Origin: JBFJWU01 sp041623475 [NCBI: bacterium]
Lineage (GTDB): Bacteria; J088
Assembly (NCBI GenBank): GCA_041623475.1
Contig: JBFJWU010000038.1
Span: forward strand, 1 to 14,861
Direction of reading: 5' to 3'
Length of the DNA: 14,861 nt
Of the stretch, positions 7,344-14,806 are shown piece after piece; the stretch's first letter is position 1; each line of letters starts with the position of its first letter. The notes beneath the pieces are model-generated. The model saw only the letters and a list, made by a program, of their open reading frames with translations. It made no database searches and had not been told where the DNA came from. A program made the position numbers and the translations under genes.

Positions 7344-8405
7344 TCAGCCGTCCAGGCGTTCCAGGACCGCATCGGTGATGGCATCTGTTCCCAGGTCGCC
7401 GCCCAGGTCGCGACTGCGAAGCCCGTCGCTCAGCAATCGTGCGACGGCGGTTTCGATACAGTCAGCGGCCTGCGGTTGATTGAGGGCAATGCGCAGCATC
7501 ATCGCTGCCGAGAGGATCGTTGCCAGCGGGTTGGCAATACCCTGGCCGGCAATATCCGGTGCACTGCCGTGCACAGGCTCGTACATGCCGCCGTGGTCGC
7601 CAGTGCTGGCGCTGGCCAGCATGCCGATTGATCCGGTCAGCATGGCTGCTGCATCGCTGAGTATGTCGCCAAACATATTGCCGGTCAGGATCACATCAAA
7701 CTGACGCGGATCGCGAATCAATTGCATCGTCGCGTTGTCTACATACATGTGGTTCAGTTCAATATCCGGATAATCAACCGCGACTTCGACGACGACATCG
7801 CGCCACAGTTCGGTCGCTTCCAGGACATTGGCCTTGTCAACCGAGGTCAATTTTCCGCGTCGCTTGCCGGCCAGTTCAAATGCGACCACCGCAATCCGGC
7901 GGATCTCGTCCTCATCGTAGACATAGCTGTTCAAGCCAACCCGTTTGCCCTGTTCGTTGGTCGTAACCCCACGGGGCTGGCCAAAATAGATGCCGCCAGT
8001 CAGCTCGCGGACAACGACCAGGTCGACACCCCGGACGACATCTGCCTTGAGGGTCGATGCATCGACAAGCGCGTCAAAGACCGCTGCAGGGCGAAGGTTG
8101 GCATAAAGACCCAGTTCTTTGCGCAGGCCAAGCAGCGCACGCTCGGGGCGTACCTCGTATGGCATGGATTCCCATTTCGGGCCACCGACCGCCCCCAGCA
8201 TGACCGCATCTGCGGCTTTGGCTGCGTTCAGGACCTCATCGGTCAGCGGTACGCCATTGGCGTCGATGCTGGCACCGCCAGCCAGGGCTTCTGAAAATGT
8301 CAGGTCCAGGGACAGCGACTGGTTGAGGTGTTCAAGGACCCGCCTGGTTGCGGCCATGACCTCTGTGCCAATCCCGTCACCCGGAAGTAAAAGTACCTCG
8401 GGCAT
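7344..8405 (-). CDS. leuB: 3-isopropylmalate dehydrogenase
   Basis: LeuB oxidatively decarboxylates 3-isopropylmalate with NAD+ in leucine synthesis. The 353-residue product has [11 protein letters not shown] at the start. It carries the substrate arginines in [14 protein letters not shown] (R95, R105) and [12 protein letters not shown] (R133, with Tyr140). The catalytic Lys191 is in SVDKANVL. The metal-binding aspartates are D223, D247 and D251 ([11 protein letters not shown]). The NAD-loop [12 protein letters not shown] is at 276-287. ATG at 8405 has GGAAGG five bases upstream. It is the first gene of the minus-strand operon. leuC and leuD, often directly upstream, are absent here; a 225-bp spacer and an ankyrin gene precede it, so the leucine genes are split. 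Confidence 0.97.
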   Translation of the reverse strand: MPEVLLLPGDGIGTEVMAATRRVLEHLNQSLSLDLTFSEALAGGASIDANGVPLTDEVLNAAKAADAVMLGAVGGPKWESMPYEVRPERALLGLRKELGLYANLRPAAVFDALVDASTLKADVVRGVDLVVVRELTGGIYFGQPRGVTTNEQGKRVGLNSYVYDEDEIRRIAVVAFELAGKRRGKLTSVDKANVLEATELWRDVVVEVAVDYPDIELNHMYVDNATMQLIRDPRQFDVILTGNMFGDILSDAAAMLTGSIGMLASASTGDHGGMYEPVHGSAPDIAGQGIANPLATILSAAMMLRIALNQPQAADCIETAVARLLSDGLRSRDLGGDLGTDAITDAVLERLDG

Positions 8406-8454
8406 GATTTCCTTCCGATTGTGTAAAAGCAGTAAGAATGCGGGCTAGTGCGAC

Positions 8455-8484
8455 ATTGTAGGCCGAATACCGCCTGCCGGGCAA
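8455..8484 (-). promoter_or_regulatory. Candidate sigma-70-type promoter for the leuB operon
   Basis: On the minus strand TTGCCC (8484-8479, four of six matches to TTGACA) is followed by an 18-bp spacer and TACAAT (8460-8455, five of six matches to TATAAT). Transcription would begin near 8448, giving a leader of about 40 bases before leuB. The leader is too short for a classical leucine attenuator, and no run of Leu codons is seen. The rest of the spacer up to 8630 contains a weak inverted repeat, CGGACC (8495-8500) with GGTCCG (8531-8536), and nothing else recognisable. Confidence 0.45.
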
Positions 8485-8630
8485 TCTTGTCGATCGGACC
8501 GGTAATTTCCTACTTGGACAGTGATTTCCTGGTCCGGTTCCTGAATTCAACTGGCTGTGCCGCTGCAGACACCGTCATCATGTCTCGTCAGTGATTGCGC
8601 GGCAGTCGCAACTGCGCCACCGTCCCGGGG

Positions 8631-10868
8631 TTATTTCTTGGCGTTGCGAACCAGTTCTTCCATATCCGGCCGCCCTGTTTCACGGGCGATGGTCAGCAGG
8701 CTCTTGCCGGACTTGTCCTTGCGGCGCGTTGTGGCCCCGAATGCCAGCAGCGTTTCCGCTGCATCGCCGTTGCCAGCCAGAACCGCGTAAAAAATCGGGG
8801 TCCACCCTTGATTGTCAACGGTATCGACGTGGGCGCGCTGGCGAATCAGGACCTGCATGATTTCGACGTTGCCGACCTCGGCGGCGTGGGACAACGCCGT
8901 ACGGCCCTGCTTGTCCTTGCGGTTGACTTCGGCACCCTGCGACAGCAGATACACAGCCATATCCCGGTCTTCACTGGTGATCGCGTGCATCAGGACGGTC
9001 TTGCCCGTGCCGTCTGCAGTGTTGATCGAGGCACCCTGTTTCAGCAGGGCCTTGATGACATCCAGCCTGCCTGTTTTGACGGCGTAGATAAACGAATTTG
9101 CGCCGGGGGCTGACGTTTTGGTCGTTCGCTTGCGACTGTCCAGCAGGACGCTCATCACCGAATCATTGGCGGCGACGGCTTTTTCGTCCTCTGGCCGTTC
9201 CTTGTCCTCGATCATCCGGACAATCTCGCCGTGGCCATTGTCACGGGCCAGGTCGACCGCAGCTTTGCCCTGGCTGTCCCGGCTGGTGACGTCGATCCTT
9301 GTCGATCGCAGCAGCATCTTGACCGCCGCAGTATGGCCGGCCATGGCCGCCAGCGACAAGGCAGATCGTCCCTGTTCGTTCTGCTGGTTCGGGTCTGCCC
9401 GGCCACGCAGCAGCGATTCGATGACATCCACATGGCCGCCCTGCGCCGCCAGCATCATCGCAGTACGCTGGCCGTAGCTGTCGGCGGAACCGGGAGATGC
9501 GCCATGTTCCAGCAACGCCTGGACCATCCGGTTGTTGCCGCGGTCGGCCGCTTCCATCAGGGGGCAGCGGCCGTCTGATTCACGACAAATATCTGCATCG
9601 GCTTTGTGATCCAGCAGCAACGTCACGCTGCGCCCGTCTTCGCGTTTGACTGCGGTCAACAAGGGGGTATCCCCCAGGAAGTTGGCCTTGTTGACATCGG
9701 CCCCGGCCTCGATCAACGCAGATTCGACGGGCAGTTCGCTGGCCGCGACCGCATTGTGCAGGGCGGTCATTCCCTGGTTATCCGCCGCATCCAGGTCAAC
9801 CTTGGCCGCGATCAATGCCTTGACGCATTCCAGGCAGCCCTGGCCTGCGGCAAGGCTCAATGCCGTTCGTTCCTGACGATCGCGCATTGTCGGATCGGCC
9901 TTGTTTTTCAGCAACAGGGACACCAGTGCCGCGTTGCCGTATGACGCGGCCCAATGCAGCGATGTCAGCCCGCGGCTGTCCTGCTGGTCGGGGTCGGCCC
10001 CACCCGCCAGCAATGCTGAAACGGCACCGGGTTTGTTCCGCTCGATGGCCATCAGCAGCGCGGTTTTGCCCTGGTTATCTGCTGACTTTGTCGCGGCCTT
10101 GCGATCAAGGATCGCCTGGATAATCCGTTCGTTCCCACCGATAGCGGCGTGAATCAGTGGCGTTCGGCCCTGGCCGTCACGGACGTTAACGTCAGCTCCA
10201 GCCTGTAACAACGCTGACACAACTTTGTCGTGGCCAGCTGCAGCTGCATACATAAGTGCGGTCATGCGCTCGCTGCCGCTGACTGCGCCTTCGTCCTTTG
10301 AGTTGGGGTTGGCGCCACCATTCAGCAGCTTCACAGCCACGAGGGTGTGCCCCTGCTCGGCCGCCGCCATCAAGGGGGTCTGTCCCAGGTCGTTGCGCAA
10401 GTTCGGATCGGCCCCGCTTTTCAGGAGGGCAACAACCTGATCGCTGTTGCCTGATTTGGCAGCGTCATACAACTCGCCCTTGGCCTCACCGTCGTCCAGC
10501 GGGCCCAGCAGCGCCCGTTCCAGCAATTGCGCCACGTCCGTGTGACCTTTGCCGCTGGCGTGTGTCCAGGCATCGGTGCCATAGGCATCGGTTGCGCGGA
10601 CATTGGCACCGGCAAGAATCAACGCCCGGACCGTGTCCAGATGCCCGTTGCGGGCAGCCCAGATCAGCGGGGTCATCCCGTCGGCGTCGCGCTCTTCCAG
10701 CTGGGCACCGGACTTGGCCAGGCTGCGGACCCGGTCAACCTGGCCGGACTTGGCGGCATCGGTCAGCGGACCGGCAAGAGCTACCACCGGAAGCGAAATA
10801 ACGGCAATCAGTGTGACTACAAACAAGCAGGTCGGGCGCAGCAATCGAACCCCCATCTTCGGCACCAT
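8631..10868 (-). CDS. Secreted ankyrin-repeat protein with about 21 repeats
   Basis: This 745-residue product is nearly all ankyrin repeats, a fold used for protein-protein binding. A signal peptide precedes them (RLLRP, then a hydrophobic core ending VVALA before GPLTDAAKSG), so the solenoid should be periplasmic or secreted. I count 21 repeats of about 31-34 residues, many with TPLxxAAxxGH and ADVN-type turns. The series is interrupted after the sixteenth by a charged linker (EDKERPEDEKAV). There is no catalytic domain, membrane anchor or sorting signal at the C-terminus, which ends NAKK. ATG at 10868 is taken as the start. ATG at 10856 gives a tighter signal peptide, and neither has a clear ribosome site. 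It is a stand-alone gene, divergent from the SDR gene. Partner and role are unknown. Confidence 0.88.
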   Translation of the reverse strand: MVPKMGVRLLRPTCLFVVTLIAVISLPVVALAGPLTDAAKSGQVDRVRSLAKSGAQLEERDADGMTPLIWAARNGHLDTVRALILAGANVRATDAYGTDAWTHASGKGHTDVAQLLERALLGPLDDGEAKGELYDAAKSGNSDQVVALLKSGADPNLRNDLGQTPLMAAAEQGHTLVAVKLLNGGANPNSKDEGAVSGSERMTALMYAAAAGHDKVVSALLQAGADVNVRDGQGRTPLIHAAIGGNERIIQAILDRKAATKSADNQGKTALLMAIERNKPGAVSALLAGGADPDQQDSRGLTSLHWAASYGNAALVSLLLKNKADPTMRDRQERTALSLAAGQGCLECVKALIAAKVDLDAADNQGMTALHNAVAASELPVESALIEAGADVNKANFLGDTPLLTAVKREDGRSVTLLLDHKADADICRESDGRCPLMEAADRGNNRMVQALLEHGASPGSADSYGQRTAMMLAAQGGHVDVIESLLRGRADPNQQNEQGRSALSLAAMAGHTAAVKMLLRSTRIDVTSRDSQGKAAVDLARDNGHGEIVRMIEDKERPEDEKAVAANDSVMSVLLDSRKRTTKTSAPGANSFIYAVKTGRLDVIKALLKQGASINTADGTGKTVLMHAITSEDRDMAVYLLSQGAEVNRKDKQGRTALSHAAEVGNVEIMQVLIRQRAHVDTVDNQGWTPIFYAVLAGNGDAAETLLAFGATTRRKDKSGKSLLTIARETGRPDMEELVRNAKK

Positions 10869-10890
10869 ACAATAGTAGAAGATTCTAGCA
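10866..10890. promoter_or_regulatory. AT-rich divergent promoter region between the ankyrin gene and the SDR gene
   Basis: The 65-bp gap contains its only AT-rich stretch here. TACAAT (10868-10873) is a good -10 candidate on the plus strand. On the minus strand TACTAT (10877-10872) and TAGAAT (10887-10882) are candidates. None has a good -35 partner at 16-18 bp. If the minus-strand TACTAT is used, transcription would begin close to the ATG at 10868, favouring the ATG at 10856 as the ankyrin start. This is position and composition only. Confidence 0.28.
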
Positions 10891-10933
10891 GGGGATCGCC
10901 AAATCCGGCTGCTGCTGCCGACAAGGATGTGCC

Positions 10934-11725
10934 ATGCAGGCCAATACTGAAACCGCCAATAAACGCGTTGCCATATTCGGCCTTGGCCCGACGGGGACGG
11001 CGATGGCGCAGGTGCTGTCCGCAGCCGGCTATGCAGTTGACGGGTTTTCACGCAGCCGGTGCCTGGGGCAGGGGATCCGGCTGGACCTGTCCGACGGCGA
11101 CACGGTTCGGGAGTTATCGAAGCACCTGGGCCACGCCACACTGGCAGTTGTCACGGTACCGCCGCAGGACCTGGCCACAGAATTCTGGAACGTCCTGGAG
11201 CCCGTTCCGCAACGGATCCTGCTGGGGACGACCGGGATCTATCGGCGCCAGGGCAATCAACCGGTGACCGAGGCGACGGCACTCGTTGCCGACCACGATC
11301 GGCTGGTTGTCGAGGAACAGTTTCTGGCGGCTGGCGGCCTGTTGGTTCGGCTGGCGGGACTGTACGGTGTCGGGCGAAATCCAGCCGACTGGGTTCGCCG
11401 GGGCCGGGTTGGTTATGAACCCCGGCAGGTCAACCTGGTCCATCACCTGGATGTTGCCCGTGCCATACTGGAGCTTGCCCGTGACTGGCCCGGCGGCGGG
11501 CAGGTGTTCAATCTTGCCGACGGCCAGCGTCATACGTGGCGGCAGGTGATTGAAGCGCTGGTCGAGTCCGGCACGCTCGATCACCCGCGTGAACCGACCG
11601 CAGCCAGCCGGGCAGACGCGGTCGTTGACCCGAGCCGGTTCCTGCAGCGTTATCCTGAATTTTCGTTCCGGGACTTCTGGACCGAACTGGGCAATCTCAA
11701 TCAGGAGGACCGACATGGGACTTGA
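10934..11725 (+). CDS. NAD(P)-binding extended-SDR family protein, YeeZ-like
   Basis: This 263-residue cytoplasmic protein has an N-terminal Rossmann fold (VAIFGLGPTGTA, 12-23, GxGxxG pattern), with Arg40 after the second strand suggesting NADP. It continues like nucleotide-sugar epimerases and the YeeZ group: LLGTTGIY (96-103), EE plus VRLAGLYGVGR (138-148) and the HHLDVARA element (170-177). The YxxxK catalytic pair of classical SDRs is not evident, as in YeeZ-like proteins, so the reaction cannot be stated. ATG at 10934 has AAGGA seven bases upstream. The last 11 bases overlap the start of the zinc-ribbon membrane protein gene, so the two are co-translated. Confidence 0.82.
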   Translation: MQANTETANKRVAIFGLGPTGTAMAQVLSAAGYAVDGFSRSRCLGQGIRLDLSDGDTVRELSKHLGHATLAVVTVPPQDLATEFWNVLEPVPQRILLGTTGIYRRQGNQPVTEATALVADHDRLVVEEQFLAAGGLLVRLAGLYGVGRNPADWVRRGRVGYEPRQVNLVHHLDVARAILELARDWPGGGQVFNLADGQRHTWRQVIEALVESGTLDHPREPTAASRADAVVDPSRFLQRYPEFSFRDFWTELGNLNQEDRHGT

Positions 11726-12128
11726 GCCTCACGATGGCGCGTGGGCGGCCCCCGGCAGGGACGAGGTACCGTGCCAGGTGATGCTGCAGTCATTCAGTGC
11801 CAGCGAACGTACCAGACGTGCTGCACGAGCCGCTGGTTTATCGTGGCTGGTCGCTGCGGGCTGTATTTTTATCCCTGTGTTTCATTTTTTTCTGGTGCCC
11901 GGGTTTGTGCTGTTGGGCATGGGCCTGGCCGTACGGGCCATGCGTACGCAGCAGGTTGTCGTCCACGCCTCGGGTGACTGTCCGCTGTGCCAGCGACGCG
12001 TCACCGTTGATCTGTCGGGTGCCCGTCCCAGATTTCCGCTGTGGTCGTTTTGTCCCGAGTGCCGCGACCGCCTGCGCGTGCTGGCTATCGGCTCCACGAT
12101 CGCGCCCGGCCCGGACTCGGGCGACTGA
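11715..12128 (+). CDS. Small membrane protein with C-terminal zinc-ribbon-like CxxC pair
   Basis: I do not recognise this 137-residue protein. Residues 1-40 are soluble and Arg-rich towards the end (ERTRRAARAA). About 41-75 is a long hydrophobic stretch broken by VFHFF and a Pro-Gly, fitting two short membrane helices as a hairpin. The tail has CPLC at 89-92 and CPEC at 113-116, a treble-cleft/zinc-ribbon-like four-Cys site probably facing the cytoplasm. ATG at 11715 is well supported by AGGAGG six bases upstream, located inside the end of the SDR gene. The pair may act together, but the sequence does not say how. Its stop lies 4 bp from the stop of the convergent histidine phosphatase gene. 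Confidence 0.8.
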   Translation: MGLEPHDGAWAAPGRDEVPCQVMLQSFSASERTRRAARAAGLSWLVAAGCIFIPVFHFFLVPGFVLLGMGLAVRAMRTQQVVVHASGDCPLCQRRVTVDLSGARPRFPLWSFCPECRDRLRVLAIGSTIAPGPDSGD

Positions 12129-12135
12129 CCGGTCA
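12126..12135. repeat. 10-bp palindrome made of two convergent stop codons
   Basis: TGACCGGTCA is a perfect palindrome that contains the TGA of the plus-strand membrane-protein gene (12126-12128) and the TGA of the minus-strand phosphatase gene (12135-12133). The two genes are only 4 bp apart. The palindrome may be a by-product of the opposed stops. It has no T run and is too short to be a terminator. Confidence 0.6.
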
Positions 12136-12750
12136 GGCCTGCTGGGGGTCGTAATTGGCCAACAGCAGTTGGCCATCATCAACAGAACGCAGATCGAGGA
12201 TGCTGACCGCAGCGGGACCATGATCCAGGCGACGCCGATACTGGCTGAGGTTCATGCCCAGCGCCTGCGCGACCAGGATTCGCAGGACGGTCCGATGGGC
12301 GACAATCAGCGCCGACTGGACATCAGCCTCAATCAACCGATTGACCTGCCGGGCGACGCGGGTGGATACGCTGGTGACGGATTCCCCGTTGGGCGGCGGT
12401 GCCGCGGTCGGGTCACGGTCCCAGCTGGCAAACGCGTCCGGATAGTCCGCCCGGATTTCGTCCCGGGTCCGCCCTTCCCAGTCGCCATAATGAATTTCAA
12501 TCAGGTCATCCGCGATCTCCATTGCTGGCAAGGCAGGCACCTGGACGGCAATCAATTCGGCCGTCTCACGGCAACGCGCGAGCGGTGATGTCAGGAACCG
12601 GTCAAATTTTTGATCCAGGTTGTTCAACCAACGACCCGTCTGCCGGGCCTGTGCCCGACCAAACTCATCCAGGGCAGGATCACTGGTGCCGCTGTACCGG
12701 CCGGTAACAGTCCATTCGGTCTGGCCGTGGCGAACGCAGACCAGCTTCAT
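12133..12750 (-). CDS. Histidine phosphatase superfamily protein in the haem operon
   Basis: This 205-residue RHG phosphatase/mutase-fold protein is probably cytoplasmic. RHGQTEW (7-13) contains the phospho-accepting His8. RCRETAEL supplies the second Arg (near 61), Glu85 lies in DLIEIHYGDWEG, and His152 lies in IVAHRTVLR, where relatives more often have HGG. The reading frame is open far upstream, but ATG at 12750 is chosen: it begins the first strand (MKLVCVRHG) and overlaps the hemH stop as ATGA. It is the last visible gene of hemE-hemH-phosphatase. A phosphatase is not a step of haem synthesis, so the link may be regulatory, housekeeping or fortuitous. It is distinct from the RHG protein at 3671-4309. 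The substrate is unknown. Confidence 0.88.
   Translation of the reverse strand: MKLVCVRHGQTEWTVTGRYSGTSDPALDEFGRAQARQTGRWLNNLDQKFDRFLTSPLARCRETAELIAVQVPALPAMEIADDLIEIHYGDWEGRTRDEIRADYPDAFASWDRDPTAAPPPNGESVTSVSTRVARQVNRLIEADVQSALIVAHRTVLRILVAQALGMNLSQYRRRLDHGPAAVSILDLRSVDDGQLLLANYDPQQA
12156..12175. repeat. Perfect 8-bp hairpin near the shared 3' end of convergent genes
   Basis: TGGCCAAC, the loop AGCA and GTTGGCCA form a perfect 8-bp stem with a 4-base loop. It lies inside the last codons of the minus-strand phosphatase and 28 bases past the stop of the plus-strand membrane-protein gene. It could slow or protect the 3' end of the plus-strand transcript, but no T run follows on either strand, so a standard intrinsic terminator is not supported. 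Confidence 0.45.
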
Positions 12751-13793
12751 GCCAGGGATCGATCCAGGCAGATGCAGCGGTTGGGTGTTCCGGTGCGACA
12801 GCATCCGGTCGGTGGTGAACCGTCCAATGCCCGCCGAACCAGGCTGTCCAGGAACTCGATAAAATCGTCGTCGGCATTGACCGTCGGGACGCGGGAAAAC
12901 CATTCGATGCCCAGTTCTTTGGCAAGATGGGCGTATTCGATGTCGATCTCTTCCAGTGTTTCGACGTGCTCGGACACAAAACTGACCGGCACGACAACGA
13001 TGGCCCGGCAGCCGTCTGCCGCCAGTTGCGCGATCACGTCCGGAACGGCTGGCCCCACCCATTCAACGGGGCCGACTTTGCTTTGGTATGCCAGGACGGA
13101 CTGAACGCCGTCGGGCAGGTCAGCCGATAAGGTCGCGACCATTGCCTCGATTTCTGCAGGGTAGGGGTCCCCGTCCTCTCGCACACGGTCGGTGGGGATC
13201 GAATGGGCACTGAACAGCACCGTTAGGCCGCTGACGCCCCCCGGGACCCGTTCCAGTTCCGATTTCAGCCGTCTGCGCACACAGTCCAGGTAACCCGGAT
13301 CGTCCGCATAAGACAGCACAGGTACCAGTTGCGGTCGCCAGCCGGACCGTTTGCCCAGTTCCCTGTGCAGGACCCGATAACTGCTCATGGTCGTCGTCGT
13401 CGAGTACTGGGGATACATCGGGACAACGACCAGGCGTTCAGTCCCGGCATGCTGCAGGGGATCCAGTGCGGCATCGGTCAATGGATGCCAATATCGCATG
13501 GCAACGGATATCTCACCGGCGATGTCGTCACTGCGCAGTCGATCAATCAGCTTCGCCGCCACGGCGTCGTTCGTGCGCCGCAGGGGGCTGCCGCCACCAA
13601 TCGCCGCATAGGCTTCGCGGCTTTTTGGCGCGCGGAATTTTGCGATCAGCCAGGCAATCGGCCAGGACAACCATCGCAGCCAGCGCGGAAGGGGGATGAT
13701 GTCCGGGTCCCGGAACAATCGAAACAGAAACGGGCGGACTTCGTCGAGGGTTTCGGGACCACCCAGGTTCAGCAGGAGGATGCTGGTTTTCAC
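12747..13793 (-). CDS. hemH: Ferrochelatase, possibly with a [2Fe-2S] cluster
   Basis: HemH inserts Fe2+ into protoporphyrin IX, the last step of protohaem synthesis, usually at the inner face of the membrane. The 348-residue product begins LLLNLGGPET and carries the catalytic His197 (FSAHSIP) and Glu278 in SEHVETLEEIDIEY. A hydrophobic lip segment, WLRWLSWPIAWLI (38-50), could contact the membrane. The C-terminus holds four cysteines (C331, C332, C340, C342), and C171 lies mid-protein. This resembles the C-x6-C-x-C plus internal Cys arrangement of some bacterial [2Fe-2S] ferrochelatases. The GTG start (13793) overlaps the hemE stop as GTGA, and the stop overlaps the phosphatase start as ATGA, so all three are translationally coupled. 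Confidence 0.95.
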   Translation of the reverse strand: MKTSILLLNLGGPETLDEVRPFLFRLFRDPDIIPLPRWLRWLSWPIAWLIAKFRAPKSREAYAAIGGGSPLRRTNDAVAAKLIDRLRSDDIAGEISVAMRYWHPLTDAALDPLQHAGTERLVVVPMYPQYSTTTTMSSYRVLHRELGKRSGWRPQLVPVLSYADDPGYLDCVRRRLKSELERVPGGVSGLTVLFSAHSIPTDRVREDGDPYPAEIEAMVATLSADLPDGVQSVLAYQSKVGPVEWVGPAVPDVIAQLAADGCRAIVVVPVSFVSEHVETLEEIDIEYAHLAKELGIEWFSRVPTVNADDDFIEFLDSLVRRALDGSPPTGCCRTGTPNRCICLDRSLA

Positions 13794-14806
13794 CGGTCAG
13801 GCGACCAGTCGCGGACCGCCTGTACAAACGCGTGGACATTCTGTTCGGAAATATCGGGAATCAGTCCGTGGCCCAGGTTGCAGATATAGGCGGGATCACC
13901 AGCCATCTTGTCCAGCATGGCCCATGTCTCGTTGCATATCCGGTCCGGTGAGGCCAGCAGGACCGCTGGATCCAGGTTGCCCTGCAAAGTGACATCCGGT
14001 CCGAGGGCGATGCGGGCGGCGGCGATGTCGATGGTCCAGTCGCAACCGATCCCGGCGAAATCCGTGGGGTTAATGACGGGCAGCGCCTGGGCCGTGCCCT
14101 TGGGGAACCAGATAACCGGTACATCCAGCGAGTCGGCAATCCGCCTGACGTGAGGTGCAATGTCTGTTTGCAGTCGCCCTGGTGGCAGCAGTTCCGCCCA
14201 TGTGTCAAAAATCTGGAACGCGTCGACGCCCGCTGCCTGCTGCATCTGTGCATAGTCAACCAGCGTCTCGGTCAGGAGATCCATAAACTGGCCAAATCCG
14301 TCGGGTTCGTCGTAGTAAAAACGCTTCAGGTCAGGAAAGCCCCTCTTGCCCTGGCCTTGCACCAGATAGGCGGCCAGGGTCCACGGGCCGGGACAGAATC
14401 CGATCAGGGCAACATCATCGGGCAGGCTGCTGCGAACGCTGGTCACGATTTCGCCGACGTAGCCGCAGGCATCCGTGACATCCCCCTTGCGCAGGTTTAC
14501 GGCCTGTTCGGTTGTCCGGATCGGATCAGGAATCACCGGACCAATGCCCTCTTCAAAATGAAAATCAATGGCCAGGGCCTCGGCGGGTAAGAGGATGTCG
14601 GCAAAGAGGATCGCAGCGTCTACACCCAGTTCGCGGATCGGGATCAGGGTTGCTTCGGTCGCTCGCTCGATATCCTTGCAGAATTCCAGAAACGGCACGC
14701 CGGCCCGCAAGTCCCGATATGATTTCAGCGTGCGGCCCGCTTGCCGCATCATCCACAGGGGCGGGGTGCCGGTATTCTGCCCGGCCAGGGCGTCCAACAG
14801 TTTCAC
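13790..14806 (-). CDS. hemE: Uroporphyrinogen decarboxylase
   Basis: HemE removes four carboxyl groups from uroporphyrinogen III to give coproporphyrinogen III in the cytoplasm. The 338-residue protein has the signature WMMRQAGR (18-25), the substrate-binding Asp70 in LFADILLP, GFCPGPWTLA in the middle, FDTWAELL, GNLDP and the C-terminal NLGHG with His313. The signature continues TLKSYR where most relatives have YLPEYR, a modest deviation. The start is GTG at 14806; no in-frame ATG exists upstream in the window, and the GTG overlaps a preceding stop as GTGA. The stop overlaps hemH. The pathway steps between HemE and HemH (hemN/F, hemG/Y) are not in the window. Confidence 0.96.
   Translation of the reverse strand: MKLLDALAGQNTGTPPLWMMRQAGRTLKSYRDLRAGVPFLEFCKDIERATEATLIPIRELGVDAAILFADILLPAEALAIDFHFEEGIGPVIPDPIRTTEQAVNLRKGDVTDACGYVGEIVTSVRSSLPDDVALIGFCPGPWTLAAYLVQGQGKRGFPDLKRFYYDEPDGFGQFMDLLTETLVDYAQMQQAAGVDAFQIFDTWAELLPPGRLQTDIAPHVRRIADSLDVPVIWFPKGTAQALPVINPTDFAGIGCDWTIDIAAARIALGPDVTLQGNLDPAVLLASPDRICNETWAMLDKMAGDPAYICNLGHGLIPDISEQNVHAFVQAVRDWSPDR

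Noticed and set aside
6262-7479. A 405-codon plus-strand frame opposite asd
   Set aside because: It is the mirror of a clearly conserved enzyme gene, shows no domain, and long antisense frames are expected in GC-rich DNA.
8406-8454. Leucine attenuator in the leuB leader
   Set aside because: The leader is only about 40 bases, with no Leu-codon run and no competing hairpins followed by T.
10869-11141. N-terminal extension of the ankyrin protein to 11141
   Set aside because: It would overlap the start of the divergent SDR gene and put 90 Arg/Pro-rich residues before the signal peptide.
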